Assembly: GCF_021341665.1 (NCBI RefSeq)
Contig: NZ_JAJTTH010000002.1
Span: 744,001 to 808,000, forward strand
Length of the DNA: 64,000 nt
Direction of reading: 5' to 3'
Source: Pseudomonas sp. Au-Pse12
GTDB lineage: Bacteria > Pseudomonadota > Gammaproteobacteria > Pseudomonadales > Pseudomonadaceae
Shown here: in pieces, positions 28,429 to 36,806 of the stretch
Position numbering within the stretch: the first letter of the stretch is position 1
Layout: each line of letters opens with the position of its first letter
The notes under the pieces: model-generated
Seen by the model: only the letters and a program-made list of their open reading frames with translations
Database searches by the model: none
What the model was told of the DNA's origin: nothing
Translations under genes and position numbers: made by a program

Positions 28429-29656
28429 GTTTTTAGCTGCCTGTACGGCAGTGAACGCTGTCCGGGTATCTGCGTGCCATCGCAGGCCTTTCTGAGCTGC
28501 CTATACGGCAGTGAACAACAAGGACCGCGCCAAGTTCATAACGTTGACTTTCTGAGCTGCCTATACGGCAGTGAACGTTATCGATAGCTCCAGCGAGAAC
28601 CAGGACATTTTCTGAGCTGCCTATACGGCAGTGAACGTCGAGGTGCCGCGAAACATCCAGACCCCAGATTTCTGAGCTGCCTATACGGCAGTGAACATCC
28701 GCCACGATAGCGTTGTGAAGCACCGCCATTTCTGAGATGCCTATACGGCAGTGAACACCGTGACCAGCGACTTCCAGGGGCTGGGGATTTTCTGAGCTGC
28801 CTATACGGCAGTGAACTGGGCGCGGTGTGAGTGCATTCGGATGGATTCTTTCTGAGCTGCCTATACGGCAGTGAACCCGCAGACGCCGGCGGCGCGCCGG
28901 CCGTCAGTTTTCTGAGCTGCCTATACGGCAGTGAACACAGTCACAGTGATCATGCCCACCGGCAAGGCTTTCTGAGCTGCCTATACGGCAGTGAACTTTG
29001 CTCCACCGCCTGTAACGCCGGTTTGACTTTTCTGAGCTGCCTATACGGCAGTGAACATTGAGCGCCGCTCGGTATTGATCAGGTAAATTTTCTGAGCTGC
29101 CTATACGGCAGTGAACAACCAGCAGGCAACCGCTCAGCAACTGAGTCATTTCTGAGCTGCCTATACGGCAGTGAACGATATTTTGCCAATCCGTATGAGG
29201 TTGGCCATTTTCTGAGCTGCCTATACGGCAGTGAACAAGAAGGCAGCTCAAGAGCTTAAAGACGCTATTTTCTGAGCTGCCTATACGGCAGTGAACATTG
29301 TCGATTGCGCCGTACTTGCTCGCGTTGTTTTCTGAGCTGCCTATACGGCAGTGAACTACTACTTTGAGTACGCCAACGCGACTGAGAATTTCTGAGCTGC
29401 CTATACGGCAGTGAACGTGCCATTGAGCTGTATCCCAAGGTTGGTGTGTTTCTGAGCTGCCTATACGGCAGTGAACATTGCCTGCGGGTTATCAGCCTCG
29501 CGCTGCAATTTCTGAGCTGCCTATACGGCAGTGAACGTCCACTGAGTTGGCCACGATGATCTTGCGCGTTTCTGAGCTGCCTATACGGCAGTGAACGGAC
29601 ATCGATCCCGACGTTGTGCAGCGTTTCCTTTCTGAGCTGCCTATACGGCAGTGAAC
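28429..29656 (-). CRISPR. type I-F CRISPR array 3, 21 repeats, 20 spacers
   Basis: 28-base repeats at an exact 60-base period with 32-base spacers. On the plus strand the repeat starts TTTCTGAGCTGC and ends CTATACGGCAGTGAAC: it shares the CUCAGAAA handle with array 1 but has GTATA instead of GTGTA in the hairpin loop. The distal repeat 28429-28456 is degenerate (GTTTTTAGCTGCCTGTACGG...), and 28729-28756 has one change (GAGATGC). The crRNA strand is minus, with the leader at 29657 onward. No spacer is shared with arrays 1 or 2 as far as I could compare. Confidence 0.98.
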
Positions 29657-29800
29657 CAGACAACTTCCTTCATAACCCAATGATTTAAAAGAACAACCAG
29701 CTAAACAACCCGCCTGACCCTCTTTTTAGAAGCCTCTGTAAGTGATTGATTTTACATAGGGCTTACCCCCCCTCAAAAAAGAGGGTCAGCCCTAAACATC
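29657..29800 (-). promoter_or_regulatory. leader of CRISPR array 3 with IHF site inside an inverted repeat
   Basis: IHF consensus match TAAGTGATTGATT at 29739-29751, 82 bases from the first repeat. Arms TGACCCTCTTTTT (29715-29727) and AAAAAGAGGGTCA (29776-29788) are perfectly complementary over 13 bases. The arm cores are identical to those of leader 1. Confidence 0.8.
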
Positions 29801-29884
29801 AGATCGGCAGGGCACAGACTATAGACTTCGAACCTATTTATTTGAGGTTCAAGTGAGAAAAGTGACGGTTACGCAGTGACCAAG

Positions 29885-29913
29885 GTGGAGCGAGGGAGCA
29901 CCTCCCTCGCCAC
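29885..29913. repeat. small REP palindrome
   Basis: GTGGAGCGAGGGAGC...CTCCCTCGCCAC, a compact palindrome related to the REP arms at 5059 and 15901. It lies just downstream of the DUF6124-like gene and may act as its terminator. Confidence 0.55.
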
Positions 29914-29927
29914 AGAAATCAAGCCGT

Positions 29928-30308
29928 TCAGCTGGGAGAACGACGATTACCATCGAGCAAGGCATCCACCACACTGCGGGCCATTTCCACCGAATGCACC
30001 AGGGACCAGATCAAGCCACGCTCGACGCCGCTGGCGTGTTCGGTGATTTCATCGGACACCTCCTCGGCGGCTTTGAGCAGCATGGAAACGTGGAGCAAGG
30101 CCTCTTCGGCGCTGATGCCGGGGCGGACGCTGAAGGGCGAGTCGGAGCCCGCAGGGCCACCCGCCGTGGGCTTCAACGCCGTGACCAATGAACGGTTCAG
30201 CGCATTGTTGGCCAAGGCATAACGAACCACTTCATTGGCCAGATCGTGGTCTGGATTACGACGGGAAACAGAATAGGAAACAGGCGGATCGGGGACGATC
30301 TTTTTCAT
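29928..30308 (-). CDS. DUF6124-like small protein of unknown function
   Basis: 126-residue soluble protein (MKKIVPDPPVSYSVSRRNPDHDLANEVVRYAL... to ...VEMARSVVDALLDGNRRSPS). It fits a family of short Pseudomonas proteins in which an N-terminal polar stretch precedes two helices (SAEEALLHVSMLLKAAEEVSDEITEHA and RGLIWSLVHSVEMARSVVDALL). No catalytic motif or signal is visible and the function is unknown; the family name is from memory of similar proteins. ATG 30308 follows AGGAGTTACACC. A truncated copy is at 16085-16260, beside array 1. Confidence 0.75.
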   Translation of the reverse strand: MKKIVPDPPVSYSVSRRNPDHDLANEVVRYALANNALNRSLVTALKPTAGGPAGSDSPFSVRPGISAEEALLHVSMLLKAAEEVSDEITEHASGVERGLIWSLVHSVEMARSVVDALLDGNRRSPS

Positions 30309-30615
30309 GGTGTAACTCCTGACTAAGGAGCTTTCACCCATCGCTGCTAAACGGAGGGTGGCAGCTGGACGCGGGTTAGCAGACCAGGCAGTCAGGCATG
30401 CCCAGCGCGCTCGAAGGCGCCCCGCGTACAGCCGCCATAAACGCAAAGATCAACATCAGAATGCTGACCAAGCGGATAGGTGCTTGCATGCCTGAATTTG
30501 GTAGGGCTGCTAAACCCGATCACTGAACATTCAGTGACACCCCGAGCCTAGTGAGCCGAGTACCCAGCCGCAAGCGCCAAGGAGTGTCTCGGAAACGCCT
30601 TACAAAAGAAAGAGA
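29940..30615. repeat. duplicated flank, copy B (partner 16098-16475)
   Basis: Contains the DUF6124-like gene and its upstream region. The 3' part of the gene and the distal upstream part (about 30520-30615, including CGGAAACGCCTTACAAAAG) match copy A in the same orientation. Copy B is the longer and intact one, so it is probably the parent. Confidence 0.8.
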
Positions 30616-30691
30616 CTTGGCCGACAGCAGCCTATGCCTGTGGCTGAGTCTGGTCTCGAATTGGACACAAAATGTCTAGTGGCCTTCAGAT

Positions 30692-30935
30692 CGCCGCGTC
30701 TCCTACGGAGCCGTTCGCAGCCTGCGGCAGCGGCTACACGAAGCCGCCTGTAGCCGCTGCTGAGCCTGCGAAGCTGCGAAAAGGACCGCAGGGCCTTGCT
30801 TGGCGATTTCACGACGAACCTCGGGCGGGTTTGGAATCGCCGCGTCTCCTACGAGGGAGTGCCGCCCAGAGCGTTCGCAGCCTGCGGCAGCGGCTACAGC
30901 GGGTGCCGTTGCGGGATTGCGCCGCAACGGATGTG
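30692..30935. repeat. repeat cluster with GCAGCGGCTACA arms
   Basis: Two direct copies of a segment beginning CGCCGCGTCTCCTACG and ending GCAGCCTGCGGCAGCGGCT (in pieces: 30692-30738 and 30839-30899). The first has an inverted partner, TGTAGCCGCTGC, nearby. A hairpin CCGTTGCG/CGCAACGG follows at about 30906-30930 and may terminate the fruA transcript. It is a family of extragenic palindromes distinct from the GTGGCGAGGG type. Confidence 0.7.
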
Positions 30936-30944
30936 CCGTGGAGG

Positions 30945-32690
30945 TCAGGCCGCCTTGGCCGGTTCCAGGGCCAGTTCGACGGTCTCTGGTCGTTTCACTA
31001 GGGCATAGACAACCGCCGTCAGCAGGCTGCCGGCGACAATCGCCAGCAGGTACAGCAGCGCATGGTTGATGGCATTCGGGATCAACATCACAAACAGGCC
31101 ACCATGGGGCGCCATCAGTTTGCAGCCGAAGTACATCGACAAGGCCCCGGTCAGGGCACCGCCAGCAATGCTCGCCGGGATCACTCGCAGCGGGTCCTTG
31201 GCGGCAAACGGAATCGCCCCTTCGGAGATAAAGCACAGCCCCAGCACCAGCGCCGCCTTGCCGGCTTCGCGCTCGCTCTGGGCAAACTTGCGCCGGGCAA
31301 TGAAGGTAGCAATGCCCAGGCCAATGGGCGGCACCATGCCCGCGGCCATGGTCGCGGCCATCGGCGCATAACTCTGGGACGCCAGCAGCCCCACCGAGAA
31401 CGCGTAGGCCGCCTTGTTGATCGGCCCGCCCAAATCCACGCACATCATCCCACCCAGCAATACCCCCAGCAGAATGGCGTTGGTGGTGCCCATGCTGTCG
31501 AGGAAATGGGTCAGGGCTTCGAGCATGCCCGCCACCGGTTTGCCCACCACGTAGATCATCACCAGCCCGGTGAACAGGCTGGCCAGCAGCGGGATGATCA
31601 GGATCGGTTTCAGCGCCTCCAGGCTTTGCGGCAAGCGCGCATATTTGTTGATCGCCTTGGCCGCATAGCCGGCGAGGAAGCCGGCGACAATGCCGCCGAT
31701 GAAGCCGGCGCCCAGGGTGCTGGCGAGCATGCCGCCGATCATTCCCGGCGCCAGCCCCGGCCGGTCGGCGATGGAGTAGGCGATGTAACCGGCCAGCAGC
31801 GGCACCATCAACTTGAAGGCGGTCTCGCCGCCGATCTGCATCAGGGCCGCGGCCAGGGTGCCCTGTTCCTTGAAGGCGGTGATGCCGAAGACGAACGACA
31901 GGGCAATCATCAGGCCGCCCGCCACCACCATCGGCAGCATGAACGACACGCCGGTCAGCAGGTGTTTGTAGACCCCGGTCTTTTCCTGTTTGGCCGCAGC
32001 CGCGGCGCCTGGCGCGGTGGACTCCAGCTGGCCTTCGGCCAGGGCCTTGTTCAGGGTGGCCTCGGCTTGCTTCAGGGCCACGCCGGTGCCGCAGCGGTAG
32101 ATGCGCTTGCCGGCAAAACGCTCGGTGGCCACTTCGATGTCCGCCGCCAGCAGCACCACGTCGGCGGCGGCGATGGCTTCGGCGCTCAGCGGGTTGCGCG
32201 CGCCCACCGAGCCCTGGGTTTCCACTTGCAGGTCGTAGCCCAGGCGCTTGGCGGTCTGCTGCAAGGCCTCGGCGGCCATGAAGGTGTGTGCCACGCCGGT
32301 CGGGCACGCGGTGATCGCCACCAGGCGCGGCGCGCGCGGGCCGGCCTCGACCAGCGGCTCGGCACTGGCTTGGCTGGCGACATGGATCCGGGCCTCTTCG
32401 GCACCGCGACGCAGCACCGCATCGACGTCCTGCAGGGCCTGGGACGGGGTGCTGCGGTACACCCGCTTGCCGACAAAACGCGACAGGTCCACAGGCCCGG
32501 TGCTGACCACCAGTACCCACTCGGCGGCTTCGATGGTCGTGGCCGACAGTTGGCGTTCGGGGTGCGCGTCATCGTGCACTTCCACGCTGGTGCTCCAGCC
32601 CTGGCGCTGGGCCGCGGCGTCCAGCAGGCGGGCGCAGAGTACGCTGGTGACCATGCCGTTGGGGCAGGCGGTAATAATGGCTAACTTCAT
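30945..32690 (-). CDS. fruA: fructose-specific PTS permease EIIB'BC
   Basis: Imports and phosphorylates fructose to fructose-1-phosphate. It has 581 residues from ATG 32690, six bases after GAGGG. Residues 1-100 are a degenerate IIB' domain (IITACPNGMVTSVLCARLL). The active IIB follows at about 125-225, with the phosphorylated Cys in VAITACPTGVAHTFMAAEAL. From about 240 the IIC channel has many membrane helices (GVSFMLPMVVAGGLMIALSFVFG, GMMCVDLGGPINKAAYAFS). Last gene of fruB-fruK-fruA, 11 bases after fruK. It receives phosphate from the EIIA domain of FruB. Confidence 0.95.
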   Translation of the reverse strand: MKLAIITACPNGMVTSVLCARLLDAAAQRQGWSTSVEVHDDAHPERQLSATTIEAAEWVLVVSTGPVDLSRFVGKRVYRSTPSQALQDVDAVLRRGAEEARIHVASQASAEPLVEAGPRAPRLVAITACPTGVAHTFMAAEALQQTAKRLGYDLQVETQGSVGARNPLSAEAIAAADVVLLAADIEVATERFAGKRIYRCGTGVALKQAEATLNKALAEGQLESTAPGAAAAAKQEKTGVYKHLLTGVSFMLPMVVAGGLMIALSFVFGITAFKEQGTLAAALMQIGGETAFKLMVPLLAGYIAYSIADRPGLAPGMIGGMLASTLGAGFIGGIVAGFLAGYAAKAINKYARLPQSLEALKPILIIPLLASLFTGLVMIYVVGKPVAGMLEALTHFLDSMGTTNAILLGVLLGGMMCVDLGGPINKAAYAFSVGLLASQSYAPMAATMAAGMVPPIGLGIATFIARRKFAQSEREAGKAALVLGLCFISEGAIPFAAKDPLRVIPASIAGGALTGALSMYFGCKLMAPHGGLFVMLIPNAINHALLYLLAIVAGSLLTAVVYALVKRPETVELALEPAKAA

Positions 32691-32701
32691 ACGCAACCCT
32701 C

Positions 32702-33643
32702 TTATTGTTCTATGAGGGGATGCACGCGCACCCCCTGCTCCAGCCGGGCCAGTTGCGCCCTGTCGCTGATGCCGAAACCGATCTGGGTCACGGCCATGGC
32801 GGCAATCGCCGTGGCGGTGCGCAGGGTCTGTTCGAACGGCTGGGCGCCGAGCAGGCCGTGCAGCATGCCCGCCAGCAGCGAGTCGCCGGCGCCCACGGTG
32901 CTGACCACGCTGACCTTGGGCGGCAAGGCCTGCAGGGACGGCGCGGCGCTGAACCAGTTGACGCCCTCGGCGCCGTGGGAGATCACCACGTGCTCGACGC
33001 CTTGGGCCTGCAGCAGGCGCGCCGCCTCGGCCTGCACCGCCACGGAAAGCACCGGGCTGCCGAGGACGTCCGCCAGTTCCTCAGTGTTGGGCTTGATCAG
33101 CCAGGGCCCCGCCGCCAGGCCGGCGCGCAAGGCGGCGCCGCTGGTGTCGAGCGCGACCTTCAGGCCCAGGCTTTTCAGGCGCAGCAACAGCGCCTGGAAC
33201 CATTCGGGGCTGATCCCTCGCGGCAGGCTACCGGCCACCACCACCGCGTCATGCCCGGGCGCGATCTGGTCCAGGCGCTCCAGCAAGGCCTGTTGCGCCG
33301 CCTCGCTGACCTCGGGGCCGAGGCCATTGATATCGGTAATACGCCCGTCGTCTTCGGCCAGCTTGATGTTGCTGCGGGTGTCGCCGGGCACGCGGATAAA
33401 GGCATCGACAAAGCCGCGCTGGGCGAACAACGCTTCGAACGCCTGTGGATTGTTTTCCCCGAGAAAGCCGCTGACGGTCAGTTGATGGCCGAGGTCGGCC
33501 AGCACCTGGGCCACGTTCACGCCCTTGCCCGCCGCGTGGGTGTGCAGGGCGTTGCTGCGGTTGACCTGCCCCACCTCCAGGCGGGCCAGTTGCACGGTCA
33601 GGTCCAGCGCCGGGTTGAGGGTCAGGGTGAGAATTGCTGCCAT
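32702..33643 (-). CDS. fruK: 1-phosphofructokinase
   Basis: Phosphorylates fructose-1-phosphate to fructose-1,6-bisphosphate using ATP. It has 313 residues of the PfkB family: N-terminal MAAILTLTLNPALDLTVQL, the G-K-G-x-N-V-A-x-V-L motif (AAGKGVNVAQVLADLG), and the C-terminal catalytic motif STVGAGDSLLAGML with the base Asp. Its start overlaps the fruB stop by one base (TAATG). Expression should follow FruR control of the operon. Confidence 0.96.
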   Translation of the reverse strand: MAAILTLTLNPALDLTVQLARLEVGQVNRSNALHTHAAGKGVNVAQVLADLGHQLTVSGFLGENNPQAFEALFAQRGFVDAFIRVPGDTRSNIKLAEDDGRITDINGLGPEVSEAAQQALLERLDQIAPGHDAVVVAGSLPRGISPEWFQALLLRLKSLGLKVALDTSGAALRAGLAAGPWLIKPNTEELADVLGSPVLSVAVQAEAARLLQAQGVEHVVISHGAEGVNWFSAAPSLQALPPKVSVVSTVGAGDSLLAGMLHGLLGAQPFEQTLRTATAIAAMAVTQIGFGISDRAQLARLEQGVRVHPLIEQ

Positions 33644-36504
33644 TACATGGCCTCCACTAGGGCGCGCACTTCATGGGCGCTGCCGACGGCCAAAGCCTGT
33701 TGAGCAAGGGTTTGCGCCTGGGTCAGGCTAAGTTCGCGAATCCGCGCCTTGACCTCGGCGATGCTGCGTCCGGAGACGCTCAATTCATCCACCCCCAGGC
33801 CCACCAGCACCGGCACCGCCAGCGGGTCGGCCGCCAGCTCGCCGCAGACCCCGACCCACTTGCCGTGGGCATGGGCGGCCCGCACGGTGATGTCGATCAG
33901 TTGCAGCACCGCCGGGTGCAGGCCGTCGGCCTGGGCGGAAAGGCTTGGGTGGCCACGGTCGATGGCCAGGGTGTATTGGGTCAGGTCGTTGGTGCCGACG
34001 CTGAAGAAGTCCACTTCCTTGGCCAGCACCGGCGCCAGCAGGGCGGCGGAAGGCACTTCGATCATGATCCCCAGTTGCAGGTCGGCCACCGGGATCTCTC
34101 GGCGCAGGCGCTCGGTCATGTCCCGGGCCTGGCGCCACTCTTCAACGCTGCCGACCATGGGGAACATGATCCGCAGCGGGCGGTTGTCCGCCGAGCGCAG
34201 CAGCGCGCGCAATTGCGCTTCCATGATGAGCGGCCGCTGCAGGGTCAGGCGGATGCCGCGCACGCCGAGGAAGGGGTTTTCTTCCTTGGCGATCGGCCAG
34301 TAAGGCAGCGGTTTGTCGCCGCCCACGTCCAGGGTGCGCACCACCAGCGGCCGCCCGGCGAGGCCGTCGAGCACGCGGCGGTATTCGGCTTCCTGGGTGG
34401 CTTCGTCCGGGGCCTGGGGATGGGCCATGAAGATCAGCTCGGTGCGCAGCAGGCCAATGCCTTCGGCGCCGTTTTCCACGGCGGCGGCGACACCGGCGCT
34501 TTCACCGATGTTGGCGAACACCTCCACCGCGTGACCATCCGTGGTGCGGGCCTGTTGATGGCGTTGCTCGGCGGCGGCCTTGAGGCGTTGCTCGCGGGTG
34601 TCGCGTTCCTCGGCGGCCCGCTGCAGGGTGTGACTGTCGGCGTCGACATGCAGGCGGCCGCGCTGGCCGTCCAGCAGCAAGGGCGTGCCGGACTTGATCA
34701 GCAGCACGCTGGCGCCCGCGCCCACCAGGGCCGGAATGCCCAGGGCCCGGGCGACGATGGCGCTGTGGGCGGTGGCGCCGCCGCGGGCGGTGAGAATGCC
34801 GGCGACGCGAGCCGGATCCAGGCGCGCCACGTCCGAAGGGCCGACTTCGTCCATCACCAGGATGTAGGGCTGGTCCGGCTCGGCCGGGGTTTCGATGCCG
34901 CACAGTTGCGCCAGCACTCGGCGGCCGATGTCCCGCAGGTCGGCCGCGCGTTCGGCGAGCAAGGCATCCTGCAGGGCTTCCTGTTGTTGGGCGGCGGTTT
35001 CGATCACGGTCATCCACGCCGCTTCCGCGCTTTCACCCTGCTTGAGCCGGGTGTCCACTTCGTCGGTCAGCTCGGGGTCGTCGAGCATTTCCTGGTGGGT
35101 GATGAAGATCTCGCGAATGGCCTTGGACTTGCTGCGCTGGACCAGCCCGCCGATGTCCTGGCGCACGTCGGCCAGGGCCTGCTGCAGGCGCTGGCGCTCG
35201 ATGGCGGTGGACTCGCCCCGCAGCGGGTAGTCGATGGCTTGCTGAACCTGAATGTGGGCCGGGCCGATGGCGATGCCGGGGGCGGCGGCGATGGCCTGGA
35301 TCAGGCTGCCGGAAGCCGGGGCGCTGATCGGCACCACGACCTCCTGCGGTTCTTCCCGGGGAGCGCTGACCGCCGGCAGGGGCTCGACGGCTTCGCCCAG
35401 GCCCGCTGCGATGGCCGCCAGCAGGGCCGGCAAGGCGTCGGCGGCAATGCTCGGTTCAGCGATCAGCTCCAGCACCTGGCCGCGTCGGGCGCCCAGGCTC
35501 AGCAGCTTGCTCAGGCTCTTCACCGACACCGCGGAATCTTGGCCATCGACGATGCGGATGCGGATCTCACCGGCAAAGTTTTTCGCCAGTTGCGCCAGCT
35601 CCTTAGCCGGGCGCGCATGCAGGCCGTGGGCATTGGCCAGGGCGATGCGGGCGCTGGGCCAGTCCGCCGGCAACTCACCGCCGAGCACTTCCAGCACCGC
35701 GCGACGGCTGGTGGCGCGGCCCAATTCCTGGCCACGGCCTTCGATCAGCAGCGCACACAGGCGCTCCAGCAGGGCTTGATGGGCTTCCCCCAGGCTGGCC
35801 AGGCAGAACAGACCGCTCAGGGGCTGGCCCAGGTAGCGGATGGGTTTGTCCGGGGTGACGAACGCCAGCCCGGGGCGCAGCACGGTTTGCTCGCTGTGCA
35901 ACCACCACAGGCCGTCGCCCAGGGGCAGCGCATCCACCTGTTGCAGCACCGCGGCAAAGCCGTTGCTCACGCATTCGGCCTGGCGCAGCAGGCGGGCGCC
36001 GCGCCAGACCAGCTCTTCGAAATCTTCCGCCGCCACCCCGAGGCCGATCATCTGGGCGTCCAGCGCCAGTTCCTGGGGCGCCCCCTGCAACAGCTTGAGC
36101 AGGGCCTCCGGGGAACTGGCGCGACGCAGGGCCTGGCCCAGGTCGGTTTCACCCAGGGCGCGGGTCAACAGTTGCAGGAGTCGCAAATGCTCGTCGGATT
36201 TGGCCGCGATGCCGATGGCCAGGTAGACGATCTGCCCGTCACCCCAATCCACGCCGTCGGGAAACTGCAACAGGCGCACGCCGGTGGCAAAGACTTGATC
36301 GCGGGTTTCCGGAGTGCCGTGGGGAATGGCGATGCCTTGGCCAAGAAAAGTCGAGCCCTGGGCCTCGCGGGCCTTGAGCCCGGCCAGGTAACCCTCGGCC
36401 ACCAGGCCGTCAGCCACCAGTTTGTCGGCCAGCAAATGCAGCGCCGCGGACTTATCCACAGCCGACTGGCCCATGGATATCTGCTCTACAGTGAGCTCGA
36501 GCAT
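33643..36504 (-). CDS. fruB: multiphosphoryl transfer protein EIIA-HPr-EI (fructose PTS)
   Basis: Carries the whole phosphate relay from PEP to FruA in one 953-residue chain. EIIA domain about 1-145 with the phosphorylated His62 (GIAIPHGTPE). HPr-like domain about 285-370 with His296 (AHGLHARPAKEL). Enzyme I domain from about 400 with His580 (GGATAHSAIVARALGIPAL) and the PEP-binding motifs RTELIFMA, FSVGTNDLTQYTLAIDR and GVCGELAADP. First gene of the operon, divergent from fruR. The FruR operator 36649-36660 lies 150 bases upstream. Confidence 0.96.
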   Translation of the reverse strand: MLELTVEQISMGQSAVDKSAALHLLADKLVADGLVAEGYLAGLKAREAQGSTFLGQGIAIPHGTPETRDQVFATGVRLLQFPDGVDWGDGQIVYLAIGIAAKSDEHLRLLQLLTRALGETDLGQALRRASSPEALLKLLQGAPQELALDAQMIGLGVAAEDFEELVWRGARLLRQAECVSNGFAAVLQQVDALPLGDGLWWLHSEQTVLRPGLAFVTPDKPIRYLGQPLSGLFCLASLGEAHQALLERLCALLIEGRGQELGRATSRRAVLEVLGGELPADWPSARIALANAHGLHARPAKELAQLAKNFAGEIRIRIVDGQDSAVSVKSLSKLLSLGARRGQVLELIAEPSIAADALPALLAAIAAGLGEAVEPLPAVSAPREEPQEVVVPISAPASGSLIQAIAAAPGIAIGPAHIQVQQAIDYPLRGESTAIERQRLQQALADVRQDIGGLVQRSKSKAIREIFITHQEMLDDPELTDEVDTRLKQGESAEAAWMTVIETAAQQQEALQDALLAERAADLRDIGRRVLAQLCGIETPAEPDQPYILVMDEVGPSDVARLDPARVAGILTARGGATAHSAIVARALGIPALVGAGASVLLIKSGTPLLLDGQRGRLHVDADSHTLQRAAEERDTREQRLKAAAEQRHQQARTTDGHAVEVFANIGESAGVAAAVENGAEGIGLLRTELIFMAHPQAPDEATQEAEYRRVLDGLAGRPLVVRTLDVGGDKPLPYWPIAKEENPFLGVRGIRLTLQRPLIMEAQLRALLRSADNRPLRIMFPMVGSVEEWRQARDMTERLRREIPVADLQLGIMIEVPSAALLAPVLAKEVDFFSVGTNDLTQYTLAIDRGHPSLSAQADGLHPAVLQLIDITVRAAHAHGKWVGVCGELAADPLAVPVLVGLGVDELSVSGRSIAEVKARIRELSLTQAQTLAQQALAVGSAHEVRALVEAM

Positions 36505-36806
36505 GGCTTCTCCTATTTAGCGCGGCAGGGGACAGCGCTAGGTATTGTTTTAAGTAAGCAGCGTAGGTGTCTTTATGGCCACAAACGGGACTTGTTACCT
36601 GGCAGGGGTGTTTTTCCGTTTATGATCTAGTCTAGAAAATACGCCTGCTGAAACGTTTAATCTAGCAAGTTTGCTAAGTTACTCGATAATCTCGGCGCCT
36701 TGAAGCCCTTCCGCTCGATGGCCGGTTCCGACGTTGGTCGCCTGCCCAGATCAGGTAGGATTGGCGAAAATGTCGGGGCAAGCACCAAAAACAAGGAAAT
36801 CCCGGG
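36505..36806. other. divergent promoter region fruB-fruR
   Basis: About 300 non-coding bases hold the promoters of both transcription units. The FruR operator at 36649-36660 is the only clear element. TCTAGACTAG-like half palindromes occur around 36625-36635, next to it. Confidence 0.55.
36649..36660. promoter_or_regulatory. FruR (Cra) operator
   Basis: TGAAACGTTTAA, whose reverse complement TTAAACGTTTCA is the operator I recall for FruR/Cra at the Pseudomonas putida fruB promoter. It lies between fruB and fruR, as expected for repression relieved by fructose-1-phosphate. Confidence 0.85.

Noticed and set aside
14297..29628. Possible self-targeting spacers against the phage-like genes in this window
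   Set aside because: No match was noticed when comparing by eye, but the comparison was not exhaustive; not claimed either way.
28297..29680. FLSCLYGSE and VHCRIGSSE frames over array 3
   Set aside because: Periodic artefact of CRISPR repeats.
30703..32520. 605-residue minus-strand frame overlapping fruA
   Set aside because: Frame-shifted shadow of fruA; Arg/Gly/Pro-rich with no family pattern.
33673..36630. 985-residue plus-strand frame
   Set aside because: Antisense to the fully motif-supported fruB gene.
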